Below are positions 30,326 through 39,098 of a stretch of DNA of 42,639 nucleotides, piece by piece (the stretch's first letter is position 1; every line of letters starts with the position of its first letter). Both the position numbers and the translations under genes were made by a program. The DNA comes from Candidatus Nomurabacteria bacterium (GTDB taxonomy: Bacteria > Patescibacteriota > Minisyncoccia > Phycocordibacterales > UBA2100): contig CALRFU010000008.1 of assembly GCA_943356775.1 (NCBI GenBank), forward strand, positions 1-42,639, given 5' to 3'. Under the pieces are notes generated by a model. That model did not search any database, was not told the origin of the DNA, and worked only from the letters and a program-made list of their open reading frames with translations.

Positions 30326-31600
30326 ATGCTCGAAGCACTACTTCGTAAGATAAAACTCACCTTCGGGGATGAGGTTTTGCGTACACGCATTCTTTTTGTG
30401 CTCGGTGCTCTCGTCGTATTCCGCTTCCTTGCAGCTATTCCTATTCCGGGTATCAACGCGGCACAACTCGAAGCTTTTTTGGGCAACAACCAATTTCTCG
30501 GACTTCTCAATATTTTTTCGGGAGGCGGTTTCTCCAATCTCTCTATCATGATGATAGGAGTCTCTCCGTACATCACGGCATCCATTGTGATGCAGCTCAT
30601 GACGATTTTGATTCCGAAATTGAAGGAGATGTACCAGGAAGAAGGAGATGCGGGACGCATGCGTTTCATGCAGTATTCGCGGTACCTCTCGGTACCCCTC
30701 GCTTTTATCCAGGCTTTCGGATTCCTCCTTCTTTTGCAGCAGAACGGTATCGTGCCTCAGCTCTCACTTCTTGGCTTCATAACAAATATGACGGTGATAG
30801 CCGCCGGCGCAATCCTCATCATGTGGATCGGCGAGCTCATTTCTGAATTCGGTGTCGGCAACGGTATCTCGCTCATCATCTTCGCTGGTATCGTCGCGGG
30901 CTTGCCGTCTGCTCTCGCGCAGCTCATCTTCTCGTTTGATGTCGCACAGATTCCTGTGTATATCGCGTTCGCCGCTGTCGCCGCTGTCATTATTTCGGGG
31001 GTTGTATTTGTTACCGAAGCAGAGCGTCCTATCCCCGTAACCTACGCGCGGCGCGTGCGCGGTACCAAGGTCTTGGGGGGAATCTCCACGTATTTGCCGC
31101 TGCGCGTGAATCAGGCCGGAGTCATGCCTATCATCTTCGCGCTCTCGTTCCTCCTCTTCCCTCAAATGATTGCGACATTCATCTCCAAGAGCTCTATTCC
31201 GTTTCTCGCATCGGGCGCCGAGGCTGTCGTGGGTGCGCTTGCTAATCAGTGGGTATACGGAGCGCTCTACTTCTTCCTGGTCGTTGTCTTTACGTACTTC
31301 TACACGGCTATCACATTCGAGCCGAATCAGATTGCGAAGAATCTCCAGAAGAACGGAGCCTTTATTCCCGGTGTACGTCCCGGCGGCACAACGAGTGAAT
31401 ATCTCGGCAATATCATCACCCGCATTACCCTCGTCGGGGCATTATTCCTCGGTACGCTTGCCGTCCTCCCCATCATTCTCCAGGGATTGACGGGTATTAC
31501 GGTCATAACTATCGGTGGTACGGCACTTCTCATCGCCGTCTCGGTCGTCCTTGACCTCGTAAAGAAAATCGACGCGCAGACCTCGATTCGGGAGTATTAG
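30326..31600 (+). CDS. secY: Protein translocase subunit SecY
   Basis: The channel subunit of the Sec translocon in the cytoplasmic membrane. It is 424 aa with ten transmembrane helices. FRFLAAIPIPGIN, NIFSGGGFSNLSIMMIGVSPYI, the cytoplasmic GNGISLIIFAGIVAGLP loop and FYTAITFEPNQIAKNLQKNGAFIPGVRPG are hallmarks. The ATG at 30326 follows the L15 stop; the longer frame lies in L15. Signal peptides of the exported island peptides would depend on this channel. Confidence 0.97.
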   Translation: MLEALLRKIKLTFGDEVLRTRILFVLGALVVFRFLAAIPIPGINAAQLEAFLGNNQFLGLLNIFSGGGFSNLSIMMIGVSPYITASIVMQLMTILIPKLKEMYQEEGDAGRMRFMQYSRYLSVPLAFIQAFGFLLLLQQNGIVPQLSLLGFITNMTVIAAGAILIMWIGELISEFGVGNGISLIIFAGIVAGLPSALAQLIFSFDVAQIPVYIAFAAVAAVIISGVVFVTEAERPIPVTYARRVRGTKVLGGISTYLPLRVNQAGVMPIIFALSFLLFPQMIATFISKSSIPFLASGAEAVVGALANQWVYGALYFFLVVVFTYFYTAITFEPNQIAKNLQKNGAFIPGVRPGGTTSEYLGNIITRITLVGALFLGTLAVLPIILQGLTGITVITIGGTALLIAVSVVLDLVKKIDAQTSIREY

Positions 31601-31657
31601 AATCGATAAACAAGTACTCATCTACTGCATTGCTCCACATGTGGTAATCTCGTGCAT

Positions 31658-32239
31658 ATGAAGCAAGTAGTAGTAATCGCAGGTCCTTCGGGTTCCGGAA
31701 AGAACGCGGTTATTGGTTCGATTCTCAAACGCAATCGCAAGTTCACCCGCCTCGTCACGGTAACGACCCGGGCCATGAGACCGGGGGAACAGGAGGGAGT
31801 CGATTACCATTTCTTATCACAGGAGAAATTCGATGCGGAGCTTGGAGCGGGCAACATCCCGGAGCATCGGTTCGTTCCGGAGCTCAACACCTATTACGGT
31901 ATTTATTTGCCCGATCTGAAGGAGAAGATACAGGCTGGCAAGATTGTGTTCGCGCAGGTGGATATCGAAGGTGTGAGGCTTCTGAAAGAGCGCTTTGGTG
32001 CGGTGGCCATTTTCATAATGCCGGAATCTCTCGAGCAATTTAAGTCGCGTTTGCGGGTACGCAACCCTGAGTGGTCCCAAAAAGAGTTTGACGCCCGCAT
32101 GAGAATAACCGAAGAGGAGATGCGTGTGCACGCGCCGCAATACGACTACCGGGTGACAAATGCCGACGGAAAATTGCAAGAGACGGTATCGCAAGTCATG
32201 GATATTATGCACAAGGAAGGCTATACTTTTGAATCATGA
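31658..32239 (+). CDS. gmk: Guanylate kinase
   Basis: Phosphorylates GMP to GDP. It is 193 aa. P-loop GPSGSGKNAV has Asn where Ser or Thr usually follows the catalytic Lys. The GMP-binding part is recognisable: VTVTTRAMRPGEQEGVDYHFLS and FVPELNTYYG-type region, then VFAQVDIEG. The ATG at 31658 is chosen over a GTG at 31652 because a TAATCT box ends 7 nt before it. gmk is not a standard member of this operon. Its stop overlaps a 26-aa ORF that leads into adk. Confidence 0.88.
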   Translation: MKQVVVIAGPSGSGKNAVIGSILKRNRKFTRLVTVTTRAMRPGEQEGVDYHFLSQEKFDAELGAGNIPEHRFVPELNTYYGIYLPDLKEKIQAGKIVFAQVDIEGVRLLKERFGAVAIFIMPESLEQFKSRLRVRNPEWSQKEFDARMRITEEEMRVHAPQYDYRVTNADGKLQETVSQVMDIMHKEGYTFES

Positions 32240-32316
32240 ACCCCGTTAGAAAGATTCTCGGACACATTCTCCACAAACAACTCTTTATGCGCGGCACGGA
32301 AGTTACCCTCATATGA
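32236..32316 (+). CDS. 26-aa ORF bridging gmk and adk
   Basis: An ORF of 26 codons starting MNPVRKILGHILHK and ending EVTLI. Its ATG overlaps the gmk stop (ATGA) and its TGA overlaps the adk start (ATGA). A ribosome could therefore pass from gmk to adk through it. It lies almost wholly inside a large inverted repeat. It may be a translational coupler or leader peptide rather than a functional protein; no homologue is recognised. Confidence 0.45.
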   Translation: MNPVRKILGHILHKQLFMRGTEVTLI

Positions 32317-32338
32317 TAAATACATTTTCTAACGGGGT
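32240..32338 (+). promoter_or_regulatory. 13-bp inverted repeat spanning the adk start
   Basis: Perfect arms ACCCCGTTAGAAA (32240-32252) and TTTCTAACGGGGT (32326-32338), 73 nt apart. The right arm lies in codons 5-9 of adk. Pairing in the mRNA would enclose the adk start region and could regulate its translation. Confidence 0.65.
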
Positions 32339-32927
32339 GCATCCCATCACCGTTCTTTTCTTCGGTCCCCAAGGTGCGGGGAAGGGTACGCAGGTGAAGC
32401 TCCTCATGGAGATTCTCAAAGCTCGTTCCGAGCGTGGCATCATTCATATAGACATGGGACAGCTCTTGCGCAACATGATTGCTGCGGGAAGCTACACCGG
32501 TAAGCTCACCAATGAAATAGTGGGAGTGGGGAAGCGCATGCCTGATTTCATGCCGATATATCTCACAACGGAGGCGCTTGCGAGGCAGTTCACCGGCGAG
32601 GAACACATCATTGCCGATGGCCTTGCGCGCGGTCCCGACCAGACACGCGGGTGGGACGACGCGATGGTCTTCTACAAACGACCTGATTTCCACATCGTCT
32701 CGCTTGAACTCTCTGAGTCAGAGAGCATCAAGCGGCTCGTAAAACGCGGAAGGAGCGATGATACCGAAGACGCTATCAAGCAGCGTCTGTCTTGGCACAA
32801 GGCAGAAGTCGAGCCGCAGCTTGAATTTCTCAAGAGTCGTGGGCGTACCATACATCGTATTGATGGAGCACCAGACGTGGAAACAGTCCAAAAAAATATC
32901 CTTACGGCGCTAAACCTACAAGGTTGA
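32313..32927 (+). CDS. adk: Adenylate kinase
   Basis: Interconverts AMP, ADP and ATP. It is 204 aa. P-loop GPQGAGKGT (about 18-26), AMP-site region IADGLARGPDQ (usually DGFPR), short LID with RGRSDDTEDAIKQRL, no zinc cysteines. The secY-adk-map order is classical. The first residues are encoded within the inverted repeat described at 32240. Its TGA lies in the palindrome before map. Confidence 0.92.
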   Translation: MINTFSNGVHPITVLFFGPQGAGKGTQVKLLMEILKARSERGIIHIDMGQLLRNMIAAGSYTGKLTNEIVGVGKRMPDFMPIYLTTEALARQFTGEEHIIADGLARGPDQTRGWDDAMVFYKRPDFHIVSLELSESESIKRLVKRGRSDDTEDAIKQRLSWHKAEVEPQLEFLKSRGRTIHRIDGAPDVETVQKNILTALNLQG

Positions 32928-32934
32928 ACCTTGT
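32918..32934 (+). promoter_or_regulatory. Palindrome at the adk/map junction
   Basis: ACAAGGTT-G-AACCTTGT, perfect 8-bp arms, ending at the base before the map ATG. Possible operator or mRNA hairpin covering the map start. Confidence 0.5.
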
Positions 32935-33702
32935 ATGATTGCAAAAACGAAAGCAGAGATTGATGCGCTACGCGAGGGGGGAAAGCGCTTGGCGCGGCAC
33001 CTCCGCATCTTGAGCGAGATGGTAGCTCCTGGTGTGACAGGGCAGCAGCTCGAAGATAGGGCGCATGAGCTCGTGAAAGCGGAAGGCGACCTCCTCGCGT
33101 TTTATCACCACACGGAGCGGAAAGGTGACAAGCCGTACCCATCAGGACTCTGCCTCTCTGTCAACGACGTCATCGTGCACTCTCCTGCGAGCGACAACGG
33201 TGCGATTATTCACGACGGCGATGTCGTGTGTCTCGATTTCGGCATCAAGCACAAGGGTCTTTTCACCGACCATGCGGTCACGGTCATCGCGGGTACGAGG
33301 CGCAATCCCAATGATGAGGAGCTCGTTTCGGGCACGTATGAAGCACTTGCTGCGGGTATCGCACAGGCAAAAGTCGGTAACACGACGGGTGACATCGGCT
33401 ACGCAGTACAGAAAATCGCAGAAAAATATCATTTCGGATACCCAAAGAATCTTTCAGGTCACGGCGTCGGACTCAAAGTGCACGAGGAACCGCACATACC
33501 GAATTTCGGAACACCAGGCAAAGGCGCGAAGCTGCATGAGGGTGAGATTATTGCCATCGAGCCGATGATGACGCTCGGCTCGGGCGAACTTTTTATAGAC
33601 AAAGACGGTCACTCCTATCGAACTCGCGACGGCTCGCGCACTGCGCACGCCGAACACACCGTACTGGTCACCAAAAATGGGCCTGAGATTTTGACTGTTT
33701 AA
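32935..33702 (+). CDS. map: Methionine aminopeptidase, type I
   Basis: Removes the N-terminal methionine from nascent proteins using two metal ions. It is 255 aa. All five metal ligands are visible: D in LDFGIKHKG, D in LFTDHAV, H in GHGVGLKVHEEP, E in IAIEPMM and E in AEHTVLV. It lies after adk in the usual order. The start codon directly follows a palindrome. Confidence 0.96.
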   Translation: MIAKTKAEIDALREGGKRLARHLRILSEMVAPGVTGQQLEDRAHELVKAEGDLLAFYHHTERKGDKPYPSGLCLSVNDVIVHSPASDNGAIIHDGDVVCLDFGIKHKGLFTDHAVTVIAGTRRNPNDEELVSGTYEALAAGIAQAKVGNTTGDIGYAVQKIAEKYHFGYPKNLSGHGVGLKVHEEPHIPNFGTPGKGAKLHEGEIIAIEPMMTLGSGELFIDKDGHSYRTRDGSRTAHAEHTVLVTKNGPEILTV

Positions 33703-33748
33703 ATAGAAGTAAGCTTTTGCTTACCGAGGAATAGGCTAGAATGTCGGG

Positions 33749-35023
33749 ATGGACATACTAGTCGTCGGTAGTGGGGCGCGGGAACACGCGCTCTTGTGGA
33801 AGCTCAAACAATCGCCGCGCGTGGGGAAGCTCTATGCGGCACCGGGGAACGGCGGGACGAATCTCCTTGCGGAGAACGTGCCGATTGCCGTCATGGAATT
33901 CGAGAAGTTGGCGGCTTTCGCGAAAGAAAAAGGAATCGGGCTGACGGTACCGGGACCGGACGATGCGTTTGTCGGCGGTATCGTGGATGTATTTCAGGCT
34001 CACGGATTGCGTGTGTGGGGGCCGAGCAAAGAGGCGGCACAGGTTGAAGGTTCGAAAGCGTTTTCGAAGCAATTGATGCAAGACGCACAGATTCCCACAG
34101 CAAAATTTCAAGTGTTTACTGACCCGTCATCAGCTCTCGCGTATGTGCGTACGCACAGTGCTCCGATTGTAGTGAAGGCGTCAGGCCTGGCACTCGGCAA
34201 GGGTGTGTATGTCTGTCGTACGACCGAAGAGGCAGAGCAGGCCATTCAGGAGATTATGGTTGACCGCACACACAAAAGTGCGGGAGATGAAGTGGTTATT
34301 GAAGAGTATCTTGAGGGCCCCGAGATATCTGTCCATGCGCTCACCGACGGCAGTACACATATACTTTTTCCTTCATCTCAGGATCACAAGGCTGCGCTTG
34401 ACGGCGACCAGGGGAAAAATACGGGCGGTATGGGCACCATTGCTCCGGTACCCGGCGTGGCTTCTGATGTGATGGCAGGCATCGGAAACCAAGTTGTTAC
34501 CCCGACGTTCGAGACGCTCAAGAAACGTGGCGTCCAATTTAGAGGACTCTTGTTTCCCGGTCTTATGATGACTGCGGACGGTCCGAAAGTCCTTGAATAC
34601 AACGCCCGTTTCGGGGACCCCGAGACGCAGGTATATATGCGTTTGCTGAAAACCGACCTGCTCGACCTCCTCGAAGCGTCTACAGACGGTACACTCGATG
34701 CCATCCGCGATTCGGTCGAATGGCACCGGGGATTTGCGGCGAACATCGTGATTGCCTCCGGCGGCTATCCCGATGCATACCCGACAGGTTTACCGATAAG
34801 CGGTATTGCGGAAGCGGAACAAGACGAACATGTCGTGGTATTTCAAGCAGGAACAAGAATGGACAACGGTCAGTTGGTTACCGCTGGCGGGCGTGTACTC
34901 GGCGTCTCCGCGATAGGCGGCACACTTAAGCAAGCCCTCGACCGCGCCTATACGGCGGTGGAGAAAATCCATTTTGAAGGAATGCACTTCCGTCGCGACA
35001 TCGGGGCAAAATCTCTCTTGTAG
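33749..35023 (+). CDS. purD: Phosphoribosylamine-glycine ligase (GAR synthetase)
   Basis: Catalyses the second step of purine synthesis, ATP-dependent ligation of glycine to phosphoribosylamine. It is 424 aa. N-terminal domain with LVVGSGAREHALLWKL and APGNGGT; ATP-grasp domain with VVKASGLALGKGVYVC, EEYLEGPEISVHALTDG and the DGDQGKNTGGMGTIAPVPG segment. TAGAAT (33737-33742) lies 6 nt before the ATG. No other purine-synthesis gene is in the window. Most CPR cannot make purines de novo, so an isolated copy may mean salvage or a partial route. Confidence 0.95.
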   Translation: MDILVVGSGAREHALLWKLKQSPRVGKLYAAPGNGGTNLLAENVPIAVMEFEKLAAFAKEKGIGLTVPGPDDAFVGGIVDVFQAHGLRVWGPSKEAAQVEGSKAFSKQLMQDAQIPTAKFQVFTDPSSALAYVRTHSAPIVVKASGLALGKGVYVCRTTEEAEQAIQEIMVDRTHKSAGDEVVIEEYLEGPEISVHALTDGSTHILFPSSQDHKAALDGDQGKNTGGMGTIAPVPGVASDVMAGIGNQVVTPTFETLKKRGVQFRGLLFPGLMMTADGPKVLEYNARFGDPETQVYMRLLKTDLLDLLEASTDGTLDAIRDSVEWHRGFAANIVIASGGYPDAYPTGLPISGIAEAEQDEHVVVFQAGTRMDNGQLVTAGGRVLGVSAIGGTLKQALDRAYTAVEKIHFEGMHFRRDIGAKSLL

Positions 35024-35041
35024 GAGTGATATAATTTCCGC

Positions 35042-37855
35042 ATGCCTCCCATGCTGGAGAAGCCGCGTAATGCGGCGCTTCCGAAATTCAAATCTCCTGA
35101 AGAGGAGCTTGCCTATTTGCGTGAGCGCGTGCGCGAGAAGGAGGCCGAGATGGAAGCCCCTGATAATCGTTTTGAATCTGACCGCATTGCAAGGCGTGAA
35201 GTAGCGGCATACTCAGAAGTGCCCGCGGCGACCATCCTCCACGAGACGGTGGTCATGGCGGAGCACGAGATCCTCAAAAACGTCCTCAGACTCGAGCCAG
35301 AGATGCATGACACACAGGTGGATGAGATTTTGCGATTGGTACAGACGAATGGTATACGCAATGCCCTCTCCGTAGCCGCACGGATGAAGAACCCACATCT
35401 CGAGGACGACATTCATCGCGCACTTGTGAGGTACATCGCCGAAGGGCTGCCTGATAGAGGCATGGGGGTACCGGAAAAGACACGTCGAGCTCTCAATATG
35501 GTGCTTTTCGAGATACATCCACAAGCACACGGAGGGGGCGACAAACAGGATAATCAGCAGCACAAACTTGAACAGTTGCTCTCATCTTCCGAGCAGCTCT
35601 ACGCAGGCCTCACTTCACTCATCGACAAACACGAAGGCTTCTCACTCGAGATAGCGGTGCAAGAGGGAACCGAAGAAGCATTTTTGTACCTCGCAGTGCC
35701 GCGCACGAAAAAGATACTCGCGGAGCGCCTCATCTCTTCGGTCTTCCCGAATGCGCGCATGTCGGAATCGCGCGGCGATTACAACATTTTCAACTACGAA
35801 GGGCACCATGCCGCCGCTTATGCGACGCTCGCTGACCACCCGTCTCTCCCGCTCAAGACCCCGGAGCTCTTTGAGTATGACCCGATGAATGTGCTCCTGG
35901 CGGCATTTGCAAAAATTGCGAAGCATGGCGAGGGGGCATCTCTCCAAATAACCGTCTCGACCGAAGGTGACCGCTACAATCACCACTACAAAAAGATTTT
36001 GCGTCAACTTGAGAAAGGGAAGAATTTTCGCAAGGCAATCAAAGTTCCCGAGACGGAGATAGGGGAGGCTGTCTACGCGATGGCAAAGCAGGTATTCATG
36101 CCAGAGGCGCACAAGAAGGAAATGGAGAGCCAATTCCGTAAATCATCTGACCAAGTGATGACCGAAGAAATAACTAAGAAAATAAAAAGCCGCATCGCAC
36201 CGGTCTCTATCCGGCTCGTCACGTCGGCACCTACGCAAGAGCGTGCGGATGAACTCCTCTTTAACCTCGAAGCACCCTTCAATCAGTACGACGATCCAAA
36301 AGGGAATCAACTGACTTTCAAGCGTGTCGGGAGTTGGGGGCTTACGGATTTCATTCGGAGTTTTACGTATCGTGAATTCGACCCATCGATTATGATGCCG
36401 CTCTCTCTCGCCGAGGTCACTGCGATTTTCCACTTTACTGCAGAACGCTTGACCACCTCGCGCGAGTTGAAGCGGAGCTTCGGCAAGCAAGCTCCTGCCC
36501 CTGTCGAGACTCCGGCCGAAGGTATCACGATCGGTATTAATCAATACGGCGCAGATGAGACACCGGTGCGCTTTGGCGCCTCGGATCGTTTGCGCCATGC
36601 GTATGTAATCGGACAGACGGGTACGGGAAAGACTGGATTTATCAAAAACATGATCATCCAGGACATCAAGAATGGGGAAGGTGTTGCCTTCATTGATCCA
36701 CACGGCAATGACATCGAAGACATACTCGCTTGTATCCCACCGGAGCGCATAAAAGACGTTATATATTTTGATCCTGCGTACACCGCGCGGCCGATGGGTC
36801 TCAACATGCTCGAATATGACCGCTCGAAGCCCGAGATGAAGACCTTTGTTGTCGACGAAGTCTACGGCATCTTCCGCAAACTCTATGCCGACGTGCCCGA
36901 AGCGTTTGGCCCTATGTTCGAACAGTATTACCGCAACGCCGTGCAGCTCGTCGTCGAGGATCCCGATACGGGCAGTACATTCGTCGAGATACCACGCGTC
37001 TTTGCCGATCGCGATTTCCGCAACATGAAGCTCAATCACTGTAAGAATCCCATTATCGTGCAGTTCTGGCGCAAAATCGCCGAAGCCGCGGGAGGGGATC
37101 CATCGCTTGAGAACGTCGCCCCGTACATCACGAGCAAGTTCGACGTCTTTCTCACCAACGACATCATGCGGCCTATCGTGAGTCAGGAAAAATCCGCCTT
37201 TAATTTCAGGGAGATAATGGACAAGAAAAAGATTTTCCTTGCGAATCTCTCGAAGGGACGCTTGGGCGACAGAAATACCTCGCTTCTCGGCCTCATCCTC
37301 GTGTCCAAATTCCTGCAGGCGGCCTTCTCGCGCGTCGATACACGCGGAGACCTTCTGCCGGTGTTCTATCTCTACATCGACGAATTCCAAAACTTCGCTA
37401 CGCCTTCTATCGCGACGATTCTTTCCGAGGCACGCAAATACAAGCTTTCACTCACGATTGCGCACCAATTCATTGCACAACTCGAAGAAGACATACGCGA
37501 TGCGGTCATCGGCAACGTGGGCACCAAAGCATCATTCCGCGTCGGTACCCAAGACGCCGAATTTTTGGAGAAACAATTTTCTCCGATATTTAACGCGCAA
37601 GACCTCGAGAATTTGCCCAACAGAAACGCCGTACTCTCGCTTCTGGTCAATGGCGTCCCTGCACGGCCATTCACTATTCAGACGCAGGATTTGCCTAGAA
37701 TGGACTACAGCACCGTCGAAGCATTGAAGGAACTTTCGTACAGGACATATGGTAAGGATAGGCAAGAGGTAGAAGACGACGTCAACCGCAAATTCGACGC
37801 GGCCTACGGCAAGAAACCGGTTGACCCGGGAGCGCCTGCACCGCTCTACCAATAG
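35042..37855 (+). CDS. VirD4/TraG-like ATPase (type IV secretion related)
   Basis: A 937-aa protein. The N-terminal ~500 residues begin with a charged coiled-coil-like stretch (SPEEELAYLRERVREKEAEME) and a region of unknown fold. The C-terminal part is a RecA/HerA-type motor: Walker A GQTGTGKTG at about 524-532, FIDPHGNDIEDIL, Walker B LYIDEFQNF near 777-785, then ILSEARKYKLSLTIAHQF, typical of coupling ATPases. Such proteins pump DNA or protein through type IV systems and are common, large and soluble in CPR. A perfect TATAAT lies 6 nt before the ATG. No other secretion genes are adjacent. Confidence 0.85.
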   Translation: MPPMLEKPRNAALPKFKSPEEELAYLRERVREKEAEMEAPDNRFESDRIARREVAAYSEVPAATILHETVVMAEHEILKNVLRLEPEMHDTQVDEILRLVQTNGIRNALSVAARMKNPHLEDDIHRALVRYIAEGLPDRGMGVPEKTRRALNMVLFEIHPQAHGGGDKQDNQQHKLEQLLSSSEQLYAGLTSLIDKHEGFSLEIAVQEGTEEAFLYLAVPRTKKILAERLISSVFPNARMSESRGDYNIFNYEGHHAAAYATLADHPSLPLKTPELFEYDPMNVLLAAFAKIAKHGEGASLQITVSTEGDRYNHHYKKILRQLEKGKNFRKAIKVPETEIGEAVYAMAKQVFMPEAHKKEMESQFRKSSDQVMTEEITKKIKSRIAPVSIRLVTSAPTQERADELLFNLEAPFNQYDDPKGNQLTFKRVGSWGLTDFIRSFTYREFDPSIMMPLSLAEVTAIFHFTAERLTTSRELKRSFGKQAPAPVETPAEGITIGINQYGADETPVRFGASDRLRHAYVIGQTGTGKTGFIKNMIIQDIKNGEGVAFIDPHGNDIEDILACIPPERIKDVIYFDPAYTARPMGLNMLEYDRSKPEMKTFVVDEVYGIFRKLYADVPEAFGPMFEQYYRNAVQLVVEDPDTGSTFVEIPRVFADRDFRNMKLNHCKNPIIVQFWRKIAEAAGGDPSLENVAPYITSKFDVFLTNDIMRPIVSQEKSAFNFREIMDKKKIFLANLSKGRLGDRNTSLLGLILVSKFLQAAFSRVDTRGDLLPVFYLYIDEFQNFATPSIATILSEARKYKLSLTIAHQFIAQLEEDIRDAVIGNVGTKASFRVGTQDAEFLEKQFSPIFNAQDLENLPNRNAVLSLLVNGVPARPFTIQTQDLPRMDYSTVEALKELSYRTYGKDRQEVEDDVNRKFDAAYGKKPVDPGAPAPLYQ

Positions 37856-37891
37856 TTTCTCTCAGTGTGGAATCGTGGTACATTGTCGCTC

Positions 37892-38494
37892 ATGGAACAC
37901 CCTAAAAAAGAGCGAACATTTGTAATGGTTAAACCGGACGGCGTACAGCGCGGCTTGGTCGGAGAAGTTATCAAGCGATATGAGCGCACGGGGCTTAAGC
38001 TCATGGGTTTGAAACTCTGTGTGGCCGACGAGAAGAAGCTGTGGGAGCACTACGGTAAGGATGATGTGTGGTTCCTCAAAAAGGGTACCAAAATCATGGA
38101 GGACAAGAAGCTCAACAACCTGCCGGTTACCAAAGAGGCGATTGAGTACGGAAAAGACATCATCGGCCAACTCGTGAAGTTTATGACGAGTGGACCCGTT
38201 ATCCAGATGGTCTGGGAAGGGAACCAGGCGGCCGCTGTCGTCGTGAAGATTACCGGTACCACCGAGCCTGCTTCATCGGATGTTGGTACTATCCGCGGCG
38301 ACCTCACCATTGATTCATATAATATTGCGGCGGTGGATGACCGCGCAGTGCGCAACCTCGTCCACTGCTCCGAATCAGCCGATGAAGCGAAGCGGGAGAT
38401 TGCTATTTGGTTTACTGAAGCTGAAATGACTCAGTATCGCCTCGTAGGAGAGCAAATTCTGTACGACGTGAACCTTGACGGCATCCTCGAATAA
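37892..38494 (+). CDS. ndk: Nucleoside diphosphate kinase (extended form)
   Basis: Transfers phosphate between nucleoside tri- and diphosphates through a phosphohistidine. It is 200 aa versus ~140 usually. N-terminal ERTFVMVKPDGVQRGLVGEV, catalytic NLVHCSESADEAKREI with H at about residue 154. The extra length is an insertion of about 35-40 residues after the first third (around KDDVWFLKKGTKIMEDKKL). The ATG at 37892 is preferred because TACATT ends 7 nt before it; an earlier in-frame start at 37865 lies upstream of that box. Confidence 0.93.
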   Translation: MEHPKKERTFVMVKPDGVQRGLVGEVIKRYERTGLKLMGLKLCVADEKKLWEHYGKDDVWFLKKGTKIMEDKKLNNLPVTKEAIEYGKDIIGQLVKFMTSGPVIQMVWEGNQAAAVVVKITGTTEPASSDVGTIRGDLTIDSYNIAAVDDRAVRNLVHCSESADEAKREIAIWFTEAEMTQYRLVGEQILYDVNLDGILE

Positions 38495-38556
38495 GAAAAA
38501 CCTCAACGGGAGAGATATTCACACTATCTTCCGTTTTGCGGGTGTATACTATTTAT

Positions 38557-38707
38557 AGCGGTTAGGTACGAAAACCTGCTGGTGCGAATAAGGGTAATCC
38601 GACATCGCTCTCTGCCTTGGCAGAGATGCTGAGGACTCCCACCTGGCTCCAATACCAGGCCACCGTACTTACCGCCTCCGAGAAACCCTGCACGATGCAG
38701 GGTTTTT
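38557..38707 (+). ncRNA. Structured non-coding RNA candidate, about 150 nt
   Basis: No ORF, a TATACT box at 38545-38550 and a strong 3' terminator. A closing stem pairs GCGGTTAGGTAC with GTACTTACCGC. Inside are a long arm from GGTG...AGGG...TCC to GGA...CCC...CACC capped by CTCTGCC-TT-GGCAGAG, and a 3' hairpin CCTGG-CTCCAATA-CCAGG. The plan (closing stem, bubble with a small hairpin, long apical arm) resembles 6S RNA. The SRP RNA tetraloop region is absent. Identity is open. Confidence 0.6.
38683..38707 (+). terminator. Terminator of the non-coding RNA
   Basis: AACCCTGCA-CGA-TGCAGGGTT followed by TTT. The next gene's -10 box follows 7 nt later. Confidence 0.85.
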
Positions 38708-38726
38708 GGGTGTTAGACTTTCCGCT

Positions 38727-39098
38727 ATGACCGGAAGACAGCTACTCTTTGCGCAGGTTATTGTCCTTGTCGTCCTTTTCGGCATCGTCATCTTCGGAAT
38801 GTCGCATGACTATCTCTGGGGTGTCGCATGGTATAGCGCCACTGCGCACTTCCTGGGAGGTCTGTGGGCAGCACTTTTCTTTACGTGGGGGCAAGGTGCA
38901 CTCCGTCTGTCGCGTAGTGTCGCGTATGTTGTGGTCGCAACGTTTGTGCTCGGTGTATGTTGGGAGATATTTGAATTCTCAATCGGTGCGACACATTTCC
39001 CTGTCGATACCGTCGACACGATAGCAGACCTCATCATGGACGTAATCGGCGGCACGATGGGGGCGCTTATAATGAAGTATCTATGGCCGCGAAAATAA
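38727..39098 (+). CDS. VanZ-like/DUF2238-like membrane protein
   Basis: A 123-aa protein with four hydrophobic segments and conserved SATAHFLGGLWAALFF, CWEIFEF and DTIADLIMDVIGGTMGAL, features I associate with VanZ/DUF2238-type proteins. Function unknown in CPR. TAGACT lies 7 nt before the ATG at 38727; an earlier in-frame start at 38706 lies upstream of that box and is rejected. Its end overlaps the nuclease gene by 16 nt. Confidence 0.75.
   Translation: MTGRQLLFAQVIVLVVLFGIVIFGMSHDYLWGVAWYSATAHFLGGLWAALFFTWGQGALRLSRSVAYVVVATFVLGVCWEIFEFSIGATHFPVDTVDTIADLIMDVIGGTMGALIMKYLWPRK

Noticed and set aside
36143-37390. 415-codon ORF on the minus strand
   Set aside because: Antisense to the VirD4-like ATPase, whose Walker motifs are on the plus strand. 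The long open frame is a by-product of codon bias.
38557-38707. Structured region as SRP (4.5S) RNA
   Set aside because: The conserved GGAA-type tetraloop and the asymmetric loop of SRP helix 8 are not present; left as an unassigned RNA.
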